A stretch of 19,431 bases of DNA from assembly GCA_022561895.1 (NCBI GenBank), contig JADFQH010000001.1, forward strand, positions 4,349-23,779, read 5' to 3'. Under the pieces are notes generated by a model, which had not been told where the DNA came from, made no database searches, and saw only the letters and a list, made by a program, of their open reading frames with translations. Positions 1 through 8,100 of the stretch are shown in pieces (the stretch's first letter is position 1; every line of letters begins with the position of its first letter). Source of the DNA: Methanobacteriota archaeon (GTDB lineage: Archaea; Halobacteriota; Halobacteria; Halobacteriales; Halalkalicoccaceae). The position numbers and the translations under genes are program-made.

Positions 1-3000
1 ACCGGTCTCGTCTTCGGCAGCCGCCGCGATCATCTTCGCGATGCCGTTGGCCAGGTCTACCCGCTCCGGCGCCATCTGGTCGGGCCGTAGATCGAATAGC
101 GGCAACGTCGACGTGTACTGATCGACATCGAAGCCACCGATGTGGTCCTCGGTGAGCCACTCAAAGTCGTTCAGGGTCCGGGCGAGTCCCTCGATGATGT
201 TGTCGCGCAGGCTGAAGGGGTCGCCAAGGACGATGAAGTTGACCAACGGCTCGGGCTCCGGCTCGGGCCCGGGCGTGGGCGTGGGCTCGGGCCCGGGCGT
301 GGGCGTGGGCTCGGGCCCGGGCGTGGGCGGGGGCTCGAAGGCCGCTGAACCGCCGGGGGCGAGCCCCTCGCAGGTGAACGTGTGGTCGGTCAGGATGGTG
401 ATGCTCGAGCAGCTCACTCCCGGGCCCAGGAGACGGCGGGAGAGGTCCAGGGGCGCGGGGGGATCGGGGGGAACGACATTTAGCTCATCGTAGAGGTTCA
501 CGGTCACGATGACATCGACGGTGTCTTTGTCCACTGCGACGGTGTCTCCCGGGTTGGTAAAGTCCGGGACCTCTTCGGTGTCAAGGGTGACCTCGGTGGT
601 GCCGCTCAGGAACACTGCCGGCAGCGGGTCAAACACCCGCAGCTTTTGGTAGCCGGGGTTGAAATCGACGCTGGGCAGCCCGTCGGCTCCCCACACCACG
701 GTGGCTGTGCCCACCTGGGGGCCTCCGACGGCGAACACATCCGGGCCGATGCTGATCGGCTGCTCGGTGGCCGTGAACGCGATGGTGGCCGTAAGTTGTG
801 AGGCCAGGCTCAGCTTGCCTGGAACGAGCATCCCTTCTGTGTTAGTCAGCTCGTTCAGCAGGATCTGCGCCTCGCCGTCGACCGCGGTCAGCGCCACGAC
901 GGGCGCCGCATCCTCATCCCCCAGCGTGAGTTCGGTCACGTCTACATCAACGCCGAGGAACCCGATCCGGGCGGGGAGCTTCGTCAGGCCGACGAGGGTG
1001 CCCACGTCGACTTCGTCGATCCTGATCAGGGTGCCGCCGGCGCCGGGCAGGAGCACCACCCCCTCGCCATCTTCCGGATGAAACGGGATGCCGAAACCGA
1101 CAGTGAACGATGCGGCCGTCACGGAGACGTTCACGGTGGGTTCCACGGCGGGTTCCACCAAGGAACCTAGGAATGTGCCGCTCAGCGTGATGGGCGCGAT
1201 GATGGGCCCGAAGACACTCGACCACGTTCCGCTCATTCTCAGACCGTCTGTCGTCCCATTCATCTTGAAGGCCGGAGGCCCATTCATGACGAAAGTGCCA
1301 GTGCTGTTGTCGATCGTCCCGTTGACCGAGCCGAGGCCTAGGAGGGGACAAGAGCCCACAGCCGATAGCGAATCTTCTGCGTGCAACACCGTGAGCGTAC
1401 AGGTGCGAGTCAGACCCCCCGGAAGCCCCTGAAGCTGGACGTTCCATTTGCCGGACACATCGAACGGAGCAGCCAGACCGGTGAGCCCCACCAGCACCCC
1501 CAGGGTGGCGGGATCGCCCACGCTGAGCCGGCTGGAGGCCTCGGATGCGGTGATATCGATCGCCACTTCGAGCCGATCGAGGTCGGGGGTCAGGTTGACG
1601 GTGGTCGTAGTGGGGTCCGGCGGTTCCGCCAGTTCATCCAGTTCATCGATCCGTCCGGTGATCTCCTGGATGGTGCGCGGCAGCGTCCGGGCAGTGAGTT
1701 TGGTGCCGTCGCCGAATGTGAGCTCTACCCTGATGTCGGGCTGGCCGTCTGAGGAATCGATCTGCACCGTGCCCAATGGGTTCAAACCGACGGCGGCGAG
1801 CTGAGCGGCGTCATTGCTGGCGACGATGGCGGGTAGGGGCACGGACCAGACCGCCTTGGTGGGTTGGTCGATCCCGGCGGCGGTGACCGCGTCGCAATAG
1901 ACGGTGTCGCCGGGGGCTGGCTCGCCGGCCGGCGGGTTGTCGGGAGCGAGGCCGCAGCGGATCTCGGCCACACCGGTGGTGGTCAGGAGATCGAGGAGTT
2001 CGTCTGCGGGTGCGAAGACGTCCACCATGCTGCCGCCGAGGTTGGGGAAGTCCACGTCGGCCCTGTTCTGGAGAGCGAGGGCGGCGCCGGTGTACTGGGA
2101 AAAAGCGGTGAGTCCATCGACGAACGTCAGGCTGGTCAAGGCGGCCAGCGCGTCGCCGTAGGCGTAGTCTGCGTTCGCCGGGTCGGGCCACACGGATACG
2201 GGACCAGAGTTCAGGTGCAGCGTGATCTCGCCCTTGCGAGAGTCGGGGTCGGGGTCTCCCTCAACAACGATCTCGGAGGGAAGCGAAACGTTGAACGCGA
2301 TGTCCACCTCGTTCACCTCGGGGTCCTGCTCTTCCATCAGGTACAGATCGGTCAAGGTGGAGAACATCAGGTCCTCCAGGGTGAGCAGTCCTCGACCGTT
2401 CGGGTCGCGCAGCGTGATGTCGATCTCCCGTTTAATCTCGTAGGAGACGACCGTCATGTCGAGTTCGGTGAATCCCTGCGAGGCCTCGAAGGCCGTGAGC
2501 GATGGCGTGATCACCTCTACCGTCAGCTTAAGTTCGGGCTCGCTGATCAGGGCAAATTGGAGCAGTGGGTCGTCCTCATTTTTGTCGATGGCGACCACGA
2601 AATGCTCGCCGCCGTTCGGGAAATCCTTATCCTCGCTGACCGGCTGCGTCTGGAGGGTGACCTTGAGCACTCCTGCGCCGCCGGGGTTCAGGCCGATGCG
2701 GAATTTGCCATCGTCATACGCCAGTTTGAGTAGGACCTCCTCCTCTTGCTTGTAGGCGTAGCTCACGTTGCCGGCGTCGTTTTCCTTGACGTCCTCGAAG
2801 CCAGGCACCAGCCTGAGCGCGGTGACGAGATCCGTTCCGGCCAGGGCGGTGATCAGGTCGTCGGAGACCACGTCATCGAGGCCCAGGACGTCGGCGATCG
2901 ATGTATTAGTGAATGGCAACGGTTCGGCCAGCTGAGGGTGACGGCCCAGCGCGGCGATCGTGTCGGCGAGAGCCAGCACGCCGATGCGTAGGGCCGAGGT

Positions 3001-3141
3001 CTCGCCGGCTTCGGTTTGGACGCCTGCGGCGGAGTCCGCCGCGGCGCCGGACCCCCGCGCGAAGTCCCGCGGTCCGCCCGTAAGCGCGACCCCGCACGCG
3101 AGCAAGGTAAGTCCCAGTACAACGGCTATCCTACGTGGCAT
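1..3141 (-). CDS. Very large exported/lipoprotein-like protein, N-terminal 1047 residues (C-terminus beyond the window)
   Basis: An open frame runs without a stop from ATG at 3141 to the left edge. The start is set by a strong Shine-Dalgarno sequence, GGAGGAG, 6 nt upstream. The N-terminus (MPRRIAVVLGLTLLACGVAL) is a signal sequence with a possible lipobox, LLAC, so the protein is probably exported and perhaps lipid-anchored. The body is rich in beta-type, Val/Thr/Asp/Gly-rich sequence with few cysteines, which suggests stacked extracellular beta domains. Near residues 937-960 is a proline-rich linker of three 8-residue repeats (PTPGPEPT type) encoded by a 24-bp tandem repeat, and a further folded-looking segment begins after it. 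I do not recognise the family and assign no function. It is the last gene of the array, about 385 nt downstream of a tRNA-derived element. Plus-strand frames here are shadows. Confidence 0.8.
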   Translation of the reverse strand, partial: MPRRIAVVLGLTLLACGVALTGGPRDFARGSGAAADSAAGVQTEAGETSALRIGVLALADTIAALGRHPQLAEPLPFTNTSIADVLGLDDVVSDDLITALAGTDLVTALRLVPGFEDVKENDAGNVSYAYKQEEEVLLKLAYDDGKFRIGLNPGGAGVLKVTLQTQPVSEDKDFPNGGEHFVVAIDKNEDDPLLQFALISEPELKLTVEVITPSLTAFEASQGFTELDMTVVSYEIKREIDITLRDPNGRGLLTLEDLMFSTLTDLYLMEEQDPEVNEVDIAFNVSLPSEIVVEGDPDPDSRKGEITLHLNSGPVSVWPDPANADYAYGDALAALTSLTFVDGLTAFSQYTGAALALQNRADVDFPNLGGSMVDVFAPADELLDLLTTTGVAEIRCGLAPDNPPAGEPAPGDTVYCDAVTAAGIDQPTKAVWSVPLPAIVASNDAAQLAAVGLNPLGTVQIDSSDGQPDIRVELTFGDGTKLTARTLPRTIQEITGRIDELDELAEPPDPTTTTVNLTPDLDRLEVAIDITASEASSRLSVGDPATLGVLVGLTGLAAPFDVSGKWNVQLQGLPGGLTRTCTLTVLHAEDSLSAVGSCPLLGLGSVNGTIDNSTGTFVMNGPPAFKMNGTTDGLRMSGTWSSVFGPIIAPITLSGTFLGSLVEPAVEPTVNVSVTAASFTVGFGIPFHPEDGEGVVLLPGAGGTLIRIDEVDVGTLVGLTKLPARIGFLGVDVDVTELTLGDEDAAPVVALTAVDGEAQILLNELTNTEGMLVPGKLSLASQLTATIAFTATEQPISIGPDVFAVGGPQVGTATVVWGADGLPSVDFNPGYQKLRVFDPLPAVFLSGTTEVTLDTEEVPDFTNPGDTVAVDKDTVDVIVTVNLYDELNVVPPDPPAPLDLSRRLLGPGVSCSSITILTDHTFTCEGLAPGGSAAFEPPPTPGPEPTPTPGPEPTPTPGPEPEPEPLVNFIVLGDPFSLRDNIIEGLARTLNDFEWLTEDHIGGFDVDQYTSTLPLFDLRPDQMAPERVDLANGIAKMIAAAAEDETG
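261..332. repeat. 24-bp tandem repeat, three units, coding a Pro-Thr-Gly-Glu linker
   Basis: Units at 261-284, 285-308 and 309-332 are identical except for one base in the last. On the minus strand each encodes eight residues of a PTPGPEPT-type linker in the large exported protein. Repeats like this commonly vary in copy number. Confidence 0.9.
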
Positions 3142-3405
3142 GGCGCTCTCCTCCGACTGCCGCCCTGTCCGCTATCCCTGAAGGAGCAGGGAGCGCCTCG
3201 CTCTGCCGTACTGCCGCGTCGGGACGTACGAGATGCAAGTGTGACCGCAGTCGCGGTCATCGCGCAAGGATTGGTAAAGGCAGACCGCTTCAGCATGCGT
3301 TCTCTAGCACGTCACTAGCGGGGTCTGTATCGAGCGGAAGTTAGTTATGGGAAGCGAGCGCGAGGCTCCGTCTCCCCAAAGCAACTACCACCAGCCGGGC
3401 GCACC

Positions 3406-3435
3406 ATTCTGGCAAAGGGGCACTATGCTTGTCAA
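3406..3435 (-). promoter_or_regulatory. Possible sigma-70 promoter of the large exported protein
   Basis: On the minus strand there is a perfect -35 TTGACA (3435-3430), an 18-bp spacer and a -10-like CAGAAT (3411-3406). It lies between the tRNA-derived element and the gene and would give a leader of about 260 nt. The spacer is 1 bp longer than ideal and the -10 matches 4 of 6. The rest of the gap 3142-3526 shows no further gene that I can support. Confidence 0.4.
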
Positions 3436-3526
3436 CAGGGCCTGACGGCAGAGACCGCCTGCTCCAAGCATGTGGCTATCGCGGGAACGCATCAGCAAAC
3501 TGCATGTAGGGGCCCAGACGAATGTA

Positions 3527-3645
3527 AAGCAGATGGTCTTGGATCCTGGTAGGGGAGAGGCCGCCGAATCGCGGCCGCGCCCTTTAGATGTTGGGGTTGG
3601 AGCGGGAGACGAGAGTCGAACTCGCGACCCTCTGCTTGGGAAGCA
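3527..3645 (-). repeat. tRNA-Gly(CCC)-derived structured repeat, copy 1
   Basis: Read on the minus strand, 3645-3598 is the 3' half of a bacterial tRNA-Gly(CCC): anticodon loop TTCCCAA, 3' anticodon strand GCAGA, T-arm with loop TTCGACT, 3' acceptor strand CTCCCGC and the CCA end. The 5' half (acceptor, D-arm) is missing. Downstream, 3597-3527 holds a perfect hairpin at 3576-3559 (GGCCGC/GCGGCC, 6-nt loop) and ends with GACCATCTGCTT (3538-3527), which is 11/12 complementary to AAGCAGAGGGTC in the tRNA part (3637-3626). The element has the same length, 119 bp, as the copy at 9584-9702, and the two share an identical 51-bp run (3595-3645). It lies 99 nt after the redoxin stop and 385 nt before the large exported protein. 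No T-run follows the hairpin, so it is not an ordinary terminator. It may be a recombination site, a mobile repeat or a structured RNA. Confidence 0.85.
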
Positions 3646-3744
3646 TTGGTTTGGGGCTCAATTGATCACCCTGTAATATTCTCTATTTCGACACAGGTTA
3701 CATCTGGTGCAGTCTTGTGGAGATGGACCGGACCGCGCAGGTGC

Positions 3745-4884
3745 TCAGGACCGCCGCTCCCTCATGGCCTTCAGGTAGGGGAGGGAGTCCATGTCTCCCT
3801 CTTTGGCGTTTCCGAATCGGGTACGCACTATCCGGGCGAGGGGCACGGAGATCTCGAAGGGCTTGGTCGCAGGAAGGCCACAGCGCGCGTCGTCGCAGGA
3901 CTGATAACGGACCCGACCGGTGATCGGCAGCGTTTCGTCCATTCCACGTTGGACGAAGGGATCGCCGCTGTGGGTGAAACGCACCCGCAGCGTCACGTCG
4001 CCCTCGTAGATCTGCAGAGTTTCCCCCGTGGCGAGGGTGTGCGGCTCCGTAGCAGGGGCCTCGGTGCCCAGCACGAGCAGGCTCGGCTGGTCGTCGATCT
4101 CCACCACTGTGGCCACCATCCCGTCGGGAACAGGCTCTCCGTAGAGGTGTTGGCGTTCCGGTACACGTAAGTGGACCGCCAACTCGCGCACCACACCGGG
4201 AGGTATGGGCGAGTCGTCGATCTCCAGGTCGACCGTGACCTCTTCGACGGGCGCGGGCAAATCCGTGGTCAAGTCCGCGGATACGTCCTCGCCGAGCGCG
4301 GCTCGGATCAGGAGATCCACGCCGGGCCGCATGGCTATGTGATTCTCGAAGAACTTGGCCTGGATTACACCCTTGCCGTCCGTGACGTACACGCCCGGGA
4401 ACGGGATTCCGTACCACGGATGATCGTCTTCGGGGATCAGCGTGTTGAGGATGCCGAAGCGCTCGATGACCTCACTGTTCGGGTCCGACAGAAGAGGGAA
4501 AGTGATCCCGGCGTGGCCGGCGAACGCCGCCAGCGCGTCAGGCTCGTCGTAGCTGAGGGCGATCACCGTCACCCCGGCCTCCGCGAACCGCTCGATGCCT
4601 GATTGCAGCTCGACCAGCTGCGTGCGACACGGCGGTCACCACACCGCCGATCGGTAGAAGACCACCACCAAGGGGCCATCGTGGCGCTCAGCATGCGCAT
4701 CGACCATCCGACCGTCGTGGTTCGGGGCGACGATGTCAGGGAGAAGTTCACCGATGGCCGGCCCGGTGGGGAATTCGCCCTTCGGCTCCATTCGCGCCGC
4801 CGTCCCCGCCTTCAGCGGGCCGATGAAGCCGAGGTGATCGCGCCAACCGAACTCTGTCTGTTCACTTCTGGTTTCGAGCTCCAC
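3745..4884 (-). CDS. Selenoprotein: redoxin with UxxC motif fused to a DsbD-alpha-like domain
   Basis: The frame is interrupted only by TGA at 4638-4636, placed exactly where the thioredoxin-fold active site expects cysteine: FYRSAVW-U-PPC-RTQL, Sec83 and Cys86. The frame is intact on both sides, and a SECIS-like hairpin starts 14 nt after the TGA, so I read it as selenocysteine. The product is 379 aa. Residues ~40-200 form an AhpC/TSA-type redoxin domain. Residues ~225-365 resemble the DsbD N-terminal (alpha) domain, ending in YQSCDDARCG with a Cys330/Cys335 pair. It probably reduces peroxides or disulfides in a thiol-exchange relay; no signal peptide is obvious. The start is GTG at 4884, chosen for AGGAGG 4 nt upstream; ATG at 4902 has no ribosome site. 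Promoter at 4944-4971. It lies between two tRNA-derived elements. An automatic caller would split it in two. Confidence 0.85.
4603..4638 (-). promoter_or_regulatory. Bacterial SECIS element directing selenocysteine insertion
   Basis: On the minus strand the TGA codon (4638-4636) is followed, from the 18th base counted from its T, by a perfect hairpin GCAGCT-GGTCG-AGCTGC (4621-4605). The loop carries GGTC, as in the apical loop of the E. coli fdhF SECIS that SelB binds. The loop GGTC starts at base 24 here, against about base 22 in fdhF, so spacing is right. This is the main support for reading TGA as selenocysteine rather than a stop or sequencing error. Confidence 0.8.
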
Positions 4885-4943
4885 GGGCCCTCCTGGTCGC
4901 ATATCAGTTGTCGCTGCTTGGAATGAGTTCGATGACCTGTTGG

Positions 4944-4971
4944 ATTATAACAACTTCTTATCGGAAGTCAG
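4944..4971 (-). promoter_or_regulatory. Sigma-70 promoter of the selenoprotein
   Basis: On the minus strand: -35 CTGACT (4971-4966), 16-bp spacer, perfect -10 TATAAT (4949-4944), giving a leader of about 50 nt. The -35 box lies in the distal part of tRNA-derived element copy 2, touching its hairpin, so this element copy carries part of the promoter of the next gene. Confidence 0.65.
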
Positions 4972-5051
4972 CCTCAAGTCGAGCTACTACCATCAGATGT
5001 AGGAGTTGGAGCGGGAGACGAGAGTCGAACTCGCGACCCTCTGCTTGGGAA
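4957..5051 (-). repeat. tRNA-Gly(CCC)-derived structured repeat, copy 2 (diverged, ends trimmed)
   Basis: Positions 5005-5051 are identical over 47 nt to the other two copies (3' half of tRNA-Gly(CCC), minus strand). The tRNA match stops inside the anticodon loop: the other copies keep TGC before TTCCC, this one does not. The following stretch aligns without gaps to copies 1 and 3, with short matches such as CATCTGA against CATCTAA. At the hairpin position the bases differ but pairing is kept: AGC-TC / GA-GCT with one bulge (4985-4970). The inverted tRNA segment seen at the far end of the other copies is not visible here. It sits between the kinase-cyclase stop (116 nt upstream) and the selenoprotein start (72 nt downstream). 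Confidence 0.75.
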
Positions 5052-5137
5052 CTAACTATCCCTAAGCCGTGTGGCTCCGTAGATACGAATGCGGGCTAAA
5101 CTTGTTCAGTTATCGTCGGGGAGATCGCAGCCTCAGT

Positions 5138-5172
5138 GGTAGACCATCTGCCTCCTAGGCAGTGGGTCTACC
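5138..5172 (-). terminator. Long hairpin overlapping the stop of the kinase-cyclase gene
   Basis: GGTAGACC (5138-5145) pairs perfectly with GGTCTACC (5165-5172), and inside it CTGCC (5148-5152) pairs with GGCAG (5158-5162) around a 5-nt loop, with a 2x2 mismatch between the stems. The TAG stop codon (5170-5168) is inside the outer stem. No T-run follows on the minus strand, so it may stabilise the mRNA end or stop transcription without a U-tract rather than act as a standard intrinsic terminator. On the plus strand the same bases resemble the D- and anticodon arms of a tRNA-Arg(CCT), but no T-arm follows. Confidence 0.5.
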
Positions 5173-8100
5173 AGCTAATCGCGTAGACGCACTGCTTTCC
5201 GATAAGGCCCTTCATCTTAACCTCGCGGCCATCACCGAAGCTGATGTCGCCGCCGGCTACCGTCAGCTCCTTGAGCAACGCCGACACGAGGATCTCGCCG
5301 CCGTTCGCCTCGTTTCCGATGCGCGCCGCCTGCGTCACCTGCGTTCCGTAGAAGTCGTTGTTCTCTTTCACCGGCTCGCCGGTGTGCAGGCCGATCCGCA
5401 CGAGGACGGGTTCGTCGGCGGCGTTGTTGCGCTTGGCGAAGGCGCGCTGCATGGCGATAGCGCACTGGACGGCCTTGCGAGCGCTCCCGAACGCGACCAT
5501 GAAGCCATCGCCTTCTGTCTTCACCTCGTACCCCCCGTGCGACTGAATCTGTTCGCGCACTAATGTGTTGTGCTCGCGCAGCAGCTCGAACCAGCGCTTG
5601 TCGCCCAGACGCTCGTTCAGCGGCGTGGAGCCGACGATGTCGGTGAACATGATCGTCACCGTGCCGTCCGGGGCGGCATGGCTGCTCACGTCCGGCCGGT
5701 CGGCCAGCACCGTCGCCGCAACGACATCGATCGATGTCTTGATATCGCCGCTAGTGATGCCCTGGAGCTTCAGCTTCGTCGCGATGATTCGTTCGATGAG
5801 CGGCTTCATCCCCAGCTTCTGAGCCAGATCCAGCGCCTGGTTGTTCAGAGCCAACGCTTGCTCATAGTCGGACGGCGCTGCGCGCTTCAGGCGGATGCGA
5901 GCGCTGTCGTAGAGCACCTCCGCGCGAATCGGGTCGTAGCCGTCCTTCAGGAAGTCCAGCGCCGAGTCGCAGGCTGCCACCGCCTCATCAGCGCGGCCCA
6001 ACGTGTCCAGGAGGAGGCCGCGGATGTGATCGGTGTGATTCAGAGCATCTCGAACGCCCGTGCCCGCGTCCTCTAAGTCTCGCAGCGCTCCTTCCGCCGC
6101 GCTCTGGTCGTTCGCGAGCACCGCCTGTATCGCCAGGCCAAGTCTTACGTGGGCCTTGATCCGCGGCGTGCCGGCGACGGGTGACTCTAGCACGGCGCGA
6201 GCGGCGTGGTCTACGACATCGCTATCCAGCGGCTGGCCCGTGATCAGCGCAATCCGCGGTAAGTACAAGGCAGGGAAAGCGTACCCGAGGCTGGGCCCTG
6301 GGGGTGTAGCGTGCATCGTCTCCAGCATCCGGTCGACGTAGTCCGACGCGGACGAGCTATCGCCTTCAACAGAGGCGATCAGCGCCGCATGGCTAAGCAG
6401 CCGGATATCGCGCGGCGCGATTTCGAGGCCGCGAGTCAAGAAGGTCCGTGCGGATTCCCAGTCGCCTCCCTCAATCGCTGATGCTGCCTGCACATGCGTT
6501 GCGTCACCGATCGCGGACAGGTCTCGAAGACGTTCCGCAAGCTCACGGCAAGCATCCGCATGACGCCGGCCAGCCTCCTCATCGCCGGCCCAACGTAGGG
6601 ATACGGCCGCGAAGAAGTGCGCAGCGTACTGGCCCCGCGGGAGGTCTAGCTCCCGTGCCAGAGCAACGGCCCGCTCTGCCATCGACGCGGCTGCATCGCT
6701 ATGCATGTGAAATGTGGAGACCCGCATACCGGACAGGAGCCCGTCGAGCTCCAATCGCTTCAGCCCCAGCCGCTGCGCCACATCGTCGGCGCGAGCGAAG
6801 GCCTCTTGGGCCCGCTGCTCATCACCGAGCATGCCAGCCGAATAGCCCAGAGCGACGCTGAGTCTGCCGAAGTCTTCTGAGTTCTCCTCTGCGAGTTCTA
6901 GCGCCCGCTCCACGAGCTGGGTCTGGCTCGGACGAACGAACTGCATTTTGGTACCCGCGAAGTAGGCGACGTCTACAGCCTTAGCGACGTTACCAACGTT
7001 CGCATAGTAATCGAACGCTTGGCGAGCGCTCCGCCAGGCCTCGCTGATCTGCAGCGTCGCGGACGCGGCGAGAGAGAGACGGTAGAGCAGGTCTGCCATC
7101 TCGTCGTCGATCTCGTCGCCTTCGCGAATCGAGAGCGCCGCGCGGTAGTGGCGGGCGGCATCGCCGTAGCCGGACTGGGCCGCCGCCTGCTCACCGGCCA
7201 GCGTGGAGTAGCGCACCGCCTTCTCGGCGTGTCGGGGCGCCAGCGTTGCCGCCTCGACGAAGTGGAACGCCAGCCGCGCGGCCCGCTCGTCGGCGCGGGC
7301 GCCGTAACGCTGCTCCAGCGCCTCCCCGACCCGGCCGTGGAGGCGGACGCGGCGTGTCGTCGATAGCTCGGCGAGCAGCGTCTCCTGCATCTGCGCGTGC
7401 ATGAATCGATAGCGGCCCGCCTGCTCCGTCTCCTCGATCACGCGGGCCTCCAGCGCCTCCTCGATCAGCCGCAGCAGCTCGTCCTCGTCGCGTTCACCCA
7501 TGAGCTGCAGCGTGTCGTAGGTGAAGTCGCGCCCGATAATGGCCGCGATCTGCAGGAGGTCGTTCGTCTCTTCGGAGAGGCGGTTCAGGCGGCGGCCGAG
7601 CGCTTCTCGCACGCCGTCCGGGATGGCGATGTCCGACACCGAGTCGCTCGTGAGCGTACCTTCCTGCGCCATCAGGTTGATCACCTCGCTCAGGAAGAAC
7701 GCGTTGCCCTCAGTCTCCTCGTAGATCCGGTCCAGCACCTCGGGACGCGGCACGACGTTGGCCTTCGCGCTGACGTAGCTCGCGACTTCATCGCGCGTGA
7801 GTCCGCGCAGGACGATGCGCTCGAATCCACTCTCGCGGTTGAGCGCGGCGAGCGTACCCGAGAGCGCACTCTGACGCGTAATGTCGGTGTCTCGATAATT
7901 CGCCACGATCAGCACGCGCATGCGAGAAAGTTCGCGCGCGACGTGCTGAAGCAGCAGCAGCGTCGGCTTGTCCGCCCAGTGCAGGTCATCCAGTGCGACG
8001 ACCAGCGGCGCGTGGCTTGCGATTGCGCGCAGGTACGACGTATAGGCGTCGAACAGCTTGAACTGCGCTACCTCCGGATCGTCGATCTCTTCCGGTTCGA

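Noticed and set aside
1864..2733. 289-aa plus-strand ORF
   Set aside because: Shadow of the large exported protein on the minus strand, which has a signal peptide, ribosome site and unbroken frame.
3598..3645. Functional tRNA-Gly genes at the three repeat copies
   Set aside because: Only the 3' half is present in each copy; nothing upstream matches the 5' acceptor strand or D-arm.
4636..4902. Reading the redoxin gene as a broken pseudogene or as two genes split by TGA
   Set aside because: The frame is intact on both sides, the TGA sits exactly at an active-site Cys position, and a well-spaced SECIS hairpin follows.
5123..5172. A tRNA-Arg(CCT) gene on the plus strand
   Set aside because: D-arm-like and anticodon-arm-like stretches are present, but there is no T-arm or 3' acceptor strand, and the anticodon stem bases are better explained by the hairpin.
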